Assembly: GCA_045586405.1 (NCBI GenBank)
Contig: JAZNAG010000089.1
Span: 62,001 to 126,000, forward strand
From: SIG607 sp045586405
GTDB lineage: Bacteria > Bacillota > Clostridia > Oscillospirales > Acutalibacteraceae
Reading direction: 5' to 3'
DNA: 64,000 bases
Each line of letters opens with the position of its first letter. Within the stretch, counting starts at the first letter, position 1. The notes beneath the pieces are model-generated. The model was given only the letters and a program-made list of their open reading frames with translations. It was not told where the DNA came from and did not search any database. A program made the translations under genes and the position numbers. Positions 58,340-64,000 of this stretch are shown piece by piece.

Positions 58340-59545
58340 ATGAGATACAAAAAACCTGACCGTTTTTGTTACCGCCTTGCACAAGCGGTATCAGCGGTGG
58401 TTGCACGGCTTATTTTTAAAAGGCAGATAATAAGAAATGAAGTCAAAGGACAAAAAGGTCCTTTTGTTATAATTGCAAATCATCAGGCGGCTTATGATTT
58501 CGTGAACCTTATCGGTATAACAAGCAGAACAATGACCTTTGTGATAAGCAATTCTTTCTATAAAAGTCTGCCTATCAGAAAGTTCCTTGATAAAATCGGC
58601 GTTATTCCCAAACAGCAGTTTCAGACTACCGTTAAGGATATGCGTGATATGAAGGCTGTTGTTGATGCAGGAAACCCCCTTGTAATTTACCCTGCAGGTC
58701 TTATGTGCGAAGACGGTATTTCAACCCCCATCCCTTCGGCTACATATAAGTTTTTAAAATGGCTTGGTGTTGACGCTTTTGTTGCCCGTACATACGGTAC
58801 TTATTTTGCTATGCCTAAATGGAGTAAGGGGATGCGAAGAGGAAAAACCTTTCTTGATGTGTATAAACTTTTTGATAAAGAAGAACTTAAAACTGCCTCT
58901 TTAGAGGAAATTAAAGAAAAAACCGACTCCGCTTTGCTTTTTGATGCCTACAGAGAGCAGGAAGAAAGAAAAGTAGTATATGCCAAAAAAGGCAATATTG
59001 AGGGTATTGAAAACGTGCTTTATATTTGCCCTGAATGTAAGGGTGAATTTTCAATTAAGGTAAAAGACGGTAATACTATTTACTGTGAAAAATGCGGTTT
59101 TGAAGAATATAGCGATAAATATTCCTTCTTGCATAAAAAGAAAGGAAGAGAAGAAGTTCGCTATGTATCAGACTGGAGCAAATTTATCTTTAAAACCCTT
59201 AAAGAAGAAATTAAAAACGGAAAACTTACAGAACTTTCCTGTCAAACCGATATCAAAATGATTGACGAGAAAAAGAACAAATTCGTTTTAGTGGGAAAGG
59301 GAAGTGTAACGCTAAATTGTGAGGGTTTTGTTTTAAAGGGTGAAGTCTGTGGAGATAAAGCCGAAATATTTACCTCAATAAACGGCGTACCTACATTACC
59401 GTTTTCACCGGGAAAATACTTTGAAATACAAAACGGCGAAGATATTTACCGCTGTGTTTTAAGTGATGGTAAACTTGTTATGAAGTTTATAAATATGGTT
59501 AAAAGTTTCTATGAACTAAAAGCCGAAAATCAAATTATCGCTTAA
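58340..59545 (+). CDS. PlsC-like acyltransferase with zinc ribbon and extra C-terminal domain
   Basis: 401-residue protein. Residues 1 to about 200 are a lysophospholipid acyltransferase domain with NHQAAYD (H48 and D53, the HX4D motif), the EGxR-type site here IYPAGLMCED, and a KFLKWLGVDAF region. Residues about 235-255 hold a zinc ribbon, CPECKGEF...CEKCGF. The remaining C-terminus (about 270-395) is a beta-rich domain with a CQTDIKMIDEKKNKFVLVGKGSVTL stretch given here in part. Typical PlsC is about 250 residues. ATG 58340 behind AGGGGAGAG. Acyl acceptor unknown. Confidence 0.82.
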   Translation: MRYKKPDRFCYRLAQAVSAVVARLIFKRQIIRNEVKGQKGPFVIIANHQAAYDFVNLIGITSRTMTFVISNSFYKSLPIRKFLDKIGVIPKQQFQTTVKDMRDMKAVVDAGNPLVIYPAGLMCEDGISTPIPSATYKFLKWLGVDAFVARTYGTYFAMPKWSKGMRRGKTFLDVYKLFDKEELKTASLEEIKEKTDSALLFDAYREQEERKVVYAKKGNIEGIENVLYICPECKGEFSIKVKDGNTIYCEKCGFEEYSDKYSFLHKKKGREEVRYVSDWSKFIFKTLKEEIKNGKLTELSCQTDIKMIDEKKNKFVLVGKGSVTLNCEGFVLKGEVCGDKAEIFTSINGVPTLPFSPGKYFEIQNGEDIYRCVLSDGKLVMKFINMVKSFYELKAENQIIA

Positions 59546-59572
59546 AGCATTTCGTTTAAAAGGAGAAACAAA

Positions 59573-60775
59573 ATGAATTTTGTGAGTGAACCATCGAAAC
59601 AAATTGCCTGTTTGGCGGAATATGACGTTATTGTTTGCGGTGGCGGTATAGCAGGTATAAGCGCTGCTTTAGCATCAGCAAGACAAGGCGCAAAAACCAT
59701 GCTTATTGAAAGAGAATATATGCTTGGTGGTTTGGCTACTGCCGGTCTTATTGCTATTTATCTTCCCATTTGTGACGGTTGCGGCAGGCAGGTTTCCTTT
59801 GGTATAGCTGAAGAACTGCTTAAACTCTCTATAAAAGAAGGTAGCGAAGCGAGGCATTTGCCTGAGTGTTGGAAAAACGAAGCAAGTATTGAGGAAAGAA
59901 GTAAGCATCGTTATACTATTCAGTACGACCCCTCGGTTTTTGCCATACTTGCCGAAAAACTTCTTTTAAAAGAAGGCGTTAATATTCTTTACGGCACAAC
60001 AGTTTGCAGTACCTTAATGAATGACCAAAAGATCTCCCATTTGCTTGTGGAAAACAAATCAGGCAGACAGGCATTTAAAGCTAAAAGTGTTGTTGACGCC
60101 ACGGGCGATGCAGATATAGTTCATTTAAGCGGTGAAGATGAAGCTCTTTTCGGTCAAGGCAACGTTCTTGCCGGTTGGTTCTATGAATTTATAAACGGCA
60201 AAAAACATTTAAGATTAGTTGGCGCGTCCGACGTTCCCGATGAAGATAAGGATAAAGAATCCTGTGAATTGCTTACCAAGCGTAGATTTACAGGACTTGA
60301 CGCAGCTGAAATAACCGAGCAGGTTATAATGGGACACAGCGTTACTTTAGAACATTTTCTCAAAAACGGCGGTGTTAGCGACGACCACTCAATAGCCACT
60401 ATTTCCTCCATACCTCAGGTACGAATGACCCGTCGGGTTAAAGGCATTGTCTGCATTGATACAAAGGATGAGCACAAGGAATACAGCGACAGTGTAGGTC
60501 TTTTCTCCAACTGGAAAAAGAATGGGCCCGTATATGAACTTCCTTTCTCCACCCTTTACGGTGCAAAGGTTAAAAATCTTCTTTGCGCAGGTAGAAATAT
60601 CTCCGCTACCGATGCTATGTGGGACGTAACCCGCGTTATCCCCGTATGCGCAGTTAGTGGCGAAGCTGCAGGTGTAGCCGCTGCTATGAGTGATGATTTT
60701 TCAAAAATAGACTATAATTTACTTGCTAAAAAACTTCGTGAAAACGGCGTTATATTACACGAAAGGGATCTTTAA
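59573..60775 (+). CDS. FAD-dependent oxidoreductase (FAD_oxidored family)
   Basis: 400-residue flavoprotein. The Rossmann motif DVIVCGGGIAGISAALASARQGAKTMLIERE is at residues about 19-49 (seen in parts CGGGIAGISAALA and ERE). VVDATGDADIVHLSGE (about 170-185) and LLCAGRNISATDAMWDVTRVIPVCAVSGEAAGVAAA near the C-terminus are typical of the FAD-dependent family that includes GidA-unrelated anaerobe enzymes of unknown substrate. It lies 2 bp before coaX; whether it is related to pantothenate metabolism is not known. Confidence 0.88.
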   Translation: MNFVSEPSKQIACLAEYDVIVCGGGIAGISAALASARQGAKTMLIEREYMLGGLATAGLIAIYLPICDGCGRQVSFGIAEELLKLSIKEGSEARHLPECWKNEASIEERSKHRYTIQYDPSVFAILAEKLLLKEGVNILYGTTVCSTLMNDQKISHLLVENKSGRQAFKAKSVVDATGDADIVHLSGEDEALFGQGNVLAGWFYEFINGKKHLRLVGASDVPDEDKDKESCELLTKRRFTGLDAAEITEQVIMGHSVTLEHFLKNGGVSDDHSIATISSIPQVRMTRRVKGIVCIDTKDEHKEYSDSVGLFSNWKKNGPVYELPFSTLYGAKVKNLLCAGRNISATDAMWDVTRVIPVCAVSGEAAGVAAAMSDDFSKIDYNLLAKKLRENGVILHERDL

Positions 60776-60777
60776 TA

Positions 60778-61542
60778 ATGATACTCGCAATAGATATTGG
60801 CAACACAAACGTAACTCTTGGTGTTTGCAAAAATGATAAATTTGTTTTAACGGCACGTCTTGCTACCGATTTGGGCAGAACAAGCGACCAATATGCCATT
60901 GATATTAAAGATGTTCTCTCCCTTCACGGTGAGGATTATAAAAGTATTGAGGGCTGTATTATTTCTTCGGTTGTGCCCTCTGTAGGCAATGCTGTAGCAA
61001 AGGGTATTGAGGCTTTATGCAAGGTTGTCCCCTTAGTGCTGGGACCGGGGCTTAAAACAGGTCTTGATATAAAAATAGATAACCCTGCACAGCTTGGCGC
61101 TGACCTTGCTGCAGGTGCAGTAGGTGCCATAGGTAAGTATGAGCTCCCCTGTATAGTTATTGATATGGGCACCGCAACCACTATAAGCCTTATAGGTAAA
61201 AACGGTGAAATGCTGGGCGGCGCTATTGCCGCAGGTGTACGCCTTACTTTAAAGGCGCTGTTTGAAAATACTGCCCAACTTCCGTCCGTAAATATAGAGG
61301 CTCCAAGCAGTGTTATCGGCACAAACACCGTTGACTGTATGAAATCGGGCCTTGTTTACGGCGCCGCCGCAATGATAGACGGAATAGTAGAGCGTATGGA
61401 AAACGAATACGGTGCTGTTGAAACCGTGGTGGCTACAGGCGGTCTTTCTAAAGAGATTATCCGTCACTGTAAGAAAGATATTGTTTATGATGAAAATCTG
61501 CTTTTAGACGGACTTCTCACTATTTATAAAAAGAATATTTAA
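60778..61542 (+). CDS. coaX: Type III pantothenate kinase
   Basis: 254-residue kinase phosphorylating pantothenate, the first step of CoA synthesis, of the acetate/sugar-kinase fold. DIGNTNVTLGV (about 5-15) is the phosphate-1 motif, LGADLAAGAVGAIG the phosphate-2 region, and IDMGTATTISLI (about 122-133) the adenosine region; ends with YDENLLLDGLLTIYKK. Follows the FAD oxidoreductase by 2 bp and precedes an ECF S component by 77 bp. Confidence 0.95.
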   Translation: MILAIDIGNTNVTLGVCKNDKFVLTARLATDLGRTSDQYAIDIKDVLSLHGEDYKSIEGCIISSVVPSVGNAVAKGIEALCKVVPLVLGPGLKTGLDIKIDNPAQLGADLAAGAVGAIGKYELPCIVIDMGTATTISLIGKNGEMLGGAIAAGVRLTLKALFENTAQLPSVNIEAPSSVIGTNTVDCMKSGLVYGAAAMIDGIVERMENEYGAVETVVATGGLSKEIIRHCKKDIVYDENLLLDGLLTIYKKNI

Positions 61543-61549
61543 TTTGTTT

Positions 61550-61612
61550 AATCCCGCGAAAGCGGATTAAAATATTATGAACTGTACTCGCTTTGCGTGA
61601 CAGTATCGGAGG
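61550..61612 (+). promoter_or_regulatory. Two hairpins before the ECF gene
   Basis: TAATCCCGC GAAA GCGGATTA (about 61551-61571) and ACTGTACTCGC TTT GCGTGACAGT (about 61581-61605) precede the CGGAGG ribosome-binding site. They have no T run, so may be stability or translation elements; no known riboswitch class was recognised. Confidence 0.4.
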
Positions 61613-61619
61613 TATTTTT

Positions 61620-62204
61620 ATGACAAACGTAAGTAGGAAAGTGAAGACACAAAAAATGGTGCTTGGCGCAGTGCTGACCGCTTTGGTTGTAGTGCTTCAG
61701 CTTATGGGCTCCTTTATTAAATTGGGACCATTTTCGGTGTCACTTGTGCTGGTGCCTATCGTTATAGGTGCTGCTTTGTGCGGTGCGGGAATCGGCGCAT
61801 GGCTTGGCTTAGTCTTTGGTGTGGCAGTGCTTCTTAGCGGTGACGCGGCGGCATTTTTGTCCATCAATGTTTTCGGAACCATAGTTACGGTGCTTTTAAA
61901 GGGCGCACTTTGCGGACTTTTGGCAGGTATCACTTATAAGCTTTTAGAAAAAAGTAACCGCTATGTTGCCGTAATTTGTGCGGCGGTGGTTTGCCCCATA
62001 GTAAATACGGGCGTATTTTTGCTAGGCTGTGTTGTTTTCTTCCTGAAAACTATTGCCGAGTGGGGCGCGGCTTCAGGTTTTTCTAATACTGTAGGTTATA
62101 TGTTTTTAGGTCTTGCAGGTGGCAACTTCCTCTTTGAACTTGCAACTAACATTATCCTCGCTCCCGTAATACTCAGGGTTATTTCTCTGGCAAAGAAAAA
62201 TTAA
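61620..62204 (+). CDS. ECF transporter S component, putative pantothenate (PanT-like)
   Basis: 194-residue membrane protein with six helices of the ECF S-component fold: KMVLGAVLTALVVVLQLMGSF near the N-terminus with the conserved small-residue packing face, and TVGYMFLGLAGGNFLFELATNIIL toward the end. The substrate-binding protein needs the shared EcfAA'T module encoded elsewhere. Pantothenate is inferred from the coaX neighbour; PanT annotation by sequence alone is not certain. ATG 61620 behind CGGAGG is chosen over the upstream frame. Confidence 0.82.
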   Translation: MTNVSRKVKTQKMVLGAVLTALVVVLQLMGSFIKLGPFSVSLVLVPIVIGAALCGAGIGAWLGLVFGVAVLLSGDAAAFLSINVFGTIVTVLLKGALCGLLAGITYKLLEKSNRYVAVICAAVVCPIVNTGVFLLGCVVFFLKTIAEWGAASGFSNTVGYMFLGLAGGNFLFELATNIILAPVILRVISLAKKN

Positions 62205-62210
62205 AAAATG

Positions 62211-62253
62211 GCAGTGTTTTTTGGAAAAATGTTCAAAAAACACTGCTTTTTTA
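62211..62253 (+). terminator. Intrinsic terminator
   Basis: GCAGTGTTTTTTG (62211-62223) / CAAAAAACACTGC (62234-62246) then TTTTTTA. Confidence 0.92.
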
Positions 62254-62303
62254 CTTAATAGTTGAATCAAAAGGTAAAATTTAAGAAAAACTTAAAAAAA
62301 TAC

Positions 62304-62332
62304 TTTATTTTTTATATATAATTTGATATAAT
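62304..62332 (+). promoter_or_regulatory. ppdK promoter
   Basis: TTTATT 62304-62309, 17 bp, TATAAT 62327-62332 with extended TGA. The leader of about 60 nt holds only a small CTC GAAA GAG hairpin. Confidence 0.65.
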
Positions 62333-62400
62333 AAATTGGATACTCGAAAGAGTCAGTTAAAAATTGGAGAAATCCATAAAATATAGGAGGTTGATTCGTA

Positions 62401-64000
62401 ATGAGTCACAAGTTTGTTTACCTGTTTAGCGAAGGCGACGCTTCTATGCGTGAGCTTCTCGGCGGTAAAGGTGCTAACCTTGCAGAAATGACCAAAATCG
62501 GTCTTCCTGTTCCTCAGGGCTTCACCGTTACTACCGAAGCATGTACTCAGTATTATGAGGACGGCAGAAAAATCAATGATGATATCCAGGCACAGATTAT
62601 GGAATACATCGATAAAATGGAAGGCATTACCGGCAAAAAGTTCGGCGATAAGGAAAATCCCCTTCTCGTATCGGTTCGTTCCGGTGCTCGTGCTTCAATG
62701 CCCGGTATGATGGATACTATTCTTAACCTCGGTCTTAACGAAGACGTTGTTGAAACTATGGCTGCAAAGAGCGGTAACGCTCGTTGGGCTTATGACTGCT
62801 ACAGAAGATTCATTCAGATGTATTCTGACGTAGTTATGGAAGTTGGTAAGAAGTATTTTGAAGAGCTTATCGACAAAATGAAGGAAGAAAAGGGTGTAAC
62901 TCAGGACGTTGAGCTTACTGCTGACGATCTTAAGACACTTGCAGAACAGTTCAAGGCTGAATACAAGAACAAAATCGGTAAAGATTTCCCCACTGATCCT
63001 AAGGAGCAGTTAATGGGCGCTGTTGAAGCTGTATTCAGAAGCTGGGACAACCCCCGTGCAAACGTTTACCGTCGTGACAACGATATTCCTTATAGCTGGG
63101 GTACCGCTGTTAACGTACAGATGATGGCATTCGGTAATATGGGTGATAACTGCGGTACAGGTGTTGCCTTTACCCGTGACCCCGCTACCGGTGAAAAGGG
63201 CCTTATGGGTGAATTCCTTACCAACGCTCAGGGTGAAGACGTTGTTGCAGGTGTTCGTACTCCTATGCCCATTGCTGAAATGGCTGATAAGTTCCCCGCA
63301 GCATTTGAAGAATTCAATAAGGTTTGCGCACTTCTCGAAGACCATTACAGAGATATGCAGGATATGGAATTCACCGTTGAAGACGGTAAACTCTATATGC
63401 TTCAGACCAGAAACGGTAAGAGAACCGCTAAGGCTGCTCTCAAAATCGCTTGTGACCTCGTTGACGAAGGTATGATCGATAAGAAACAGGCTGTTGCTAT
63501 GATCGATCCCAGAAACCTTGATACACTTCTCCATCCTCAGTTCGATGCTAAGGCACTTAAGGCTGCTACTCCTGCAGGTAAGGGCCTCGGCGCTTCTCCC
63601 GGTGCTGCTTGCGGTAAGGTTGTATTTACTGCTGAAGATGCAGAGGAATGGAACAACCGCGGCGAAAAGGTTATCCTTGTTCGTCTTGAAACCTCTCCTG
63701 AAGATATCACCGGTATGAAGGCTTCTCAGGGTATTCTTACCGTTCGTGGTGGTATGACTTCTCACGCTGCCGTTGTTGCTCGTGGTATGGGTACCTGCTG
63801 CGTATCCGGTTGTGGCGAAATCATTATGGATGAAGAAAATAAACAGTTCACTCTTGCAGGTAAAACCTACAAAGAGGGAGACTATATTTCTATTGACGGT
63901 TCTACCGGTAACATCTACGGCGAAATCATCCCCACCGTTGATGCTGAAATCGCAGGTGAGTTCGGCAGAATTATGGCTTGGGCTGATGAGTTCAGAACAC
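62401..64000 (+). CDS. ppdK: Pyruvate phosphate dikinase (C-terminus off window)
   Basis: The first 533 residues of PPDK, interconverting pyruvate, ATP and Pi with PEP, AMP and PPi in glycolysis of anaerobes. N-terminal nucleotide-binding domain with GGKGANLAEMTKIGLPVPQGFTV and VSVRSGARASMPGMMDTILNLG, and the phospho-carrier domain with catalytic His in GGMTSHAAVVARGMG at residue 455, the same number as the Clostridium symbiosum enzyme. The remaining PEP-binding domain lies beyond the window. Start ATG 62401 behind AGGAGG. Likely glycolytic and highly expressed. Confidence 0.96.
   Translation, partial: MSHKFVYLFSEGDASMRELLGGKGANLAEMTKIGLPVPQGFTVTTEACTQYYEDGRKINDDIQAQIMEYIDKMEGITGKKFGDKENPLLVSVRSGARASMPGMMDTILNLGLNEDVVETMAAKSGNARWAYDCYRRFIQMYSDVVMEVGKKYFEELIDKMKEEKGVTQDVELTADDLKTLAEQFKAEYKNKIGKDFPTDPKEQLMGAVEAVFRSWDNPRANVYRRDNDIPYSWGTAVNVQMMAFGNMGDNCGTGVAFTRDPATGEKGLMGEFLTNAQGEDVVAGVRTPMPIAEMADKFPAAFEEFNKVCALLEDHYRDMQDMEFTVEDGKLYMLQTRNGKRTAKAALKIACDLVDEGMIDKKQAVAMIDPRNLDTLLHPQFDAKALKAATPAGKGLGASPGAACGKVVFTAEDAEEWNNRGEKVILVRLETSPEDITGMKASQGILTVRGGMTSHAAVVARGMGTCCVSGCGEIIMDEENKQFTLAGKTYKEGDYISIDGSTGNIYGEIIPTVDAEIAGEFGRIMAWADEFRT

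Noticed and set aside
63010..63765. Long antisense reading frame (251 codons, - strand)
   Set aside because: It lies wholly within ppdK, whose protein is strongly conserved; the antisense protein has no recognisable features.

Overview
The window is chromosomal DNA of a low-to-medium GC, spore-forming, anaerobic Firmicute of the class Clostridia, probably a gut Oscillospirales-type lineage; the lineage is inferred from gene content, not from a marker tree. Supporting genes are gpr and spoIIP (sporulation and germination), a complete rnfCDGEAB operon, pyruvate phosphate dikinase, a dockerin-bearing cell-wall hydrolase beside a cohesin-like membrane protein, an SpoVT/AbrB regulator, DUF1292, RNase Y and ECF-type vitamin transporters. 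Promoters are strikingly regular: nearly thirty close matches to the housekeeping TTGACA/TATAAT pattern, mostly with a 17-bp spacer. In several genes these promoters show that the longest reading frame starts too far upstream. Most transcription units end in clear hairpin plus T-tract terminators.

Layout. 1-998: truncated MFS transporter (-). 1063-3610: metal-stress operon (ArsR-family repressor, separate HMA protein, P1B-type ATPase) with a perfect operator palindrome. 3670-7405: SH3/glucosaminidase/dockerin protein plus membrane-anchored cohesin-like protein. 7411-16742: rny, mnmA-LUD protein, dacF-type carboxypeptidase, pgi with a small P-loop protein, lipoprotein, Asp-box protein. 16743-17662 (-): DUF1292 protein, 6S RNA, AbrB-type regulator. 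17671-20063: HAD phosphatase, MFS transporter, dCMP deaminase. 20065-23933 (-): thrC-thrB and a MATE exporter. 23944-26107: orphan metal-binding lipoprotein, Gfo/Idh/MocA oxidoreductase. 26049-28131 (-): gpr-spoIIP-small membrane protein, divergent from rpsT. 28663-31336 (-): rpmH-rnpA-yidD-yidC-jag, the usual replication-origin neighbourhood but with no dnaA next to it. 31408-32175 (-): TPP-riboswitch-controlled thiT. 32153-35486: yfhO-type protein and an HD nucleotidase, fired from one palindromic divergent promoter. 35506-41324 (-): DUF1624-type protein and the Rnf operon.

41371-42631 is the least ordinary stretch: an initiator tRNA-fMet gene preceded by an exact copy of its own 5' part, then repeat-rich DNA around an RDD-family gene. 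42632-47163 carries an AllA-like protein, a nitrilase-family amidase, a lipoprotein and an MBOAT/DHHW pair for polymer O-acetylation. 47172-53893 holds an ATC-hydrolase-family protein, phosphoglucomutase, a zinc-ribbon membrane protein, VUT transporter-SDR, a KDPG aldolase fused to a VOC domain, and a GH43 enzyme. 53936-62253 holds uraA-upp, Fe-dependent alcohol dehydrogenase, an SPFH protein, a PlsC-like protein with a zinc ribbon, and an FAD oxidoreductase-coaX-ECF transporter series. 62304-64000: ppdK, cut by the window end.

Most of the window is housekeeping. No defence island, CRISPR array, prophage or biosynthetic cluster is seen. The best candidates for something little described are the dockerin/cohesin wall-hydrolase pair, the palindromic shared promoter at 34849-34883, and the tRNA-fMet partial duplication with its structured 193-bp insert.
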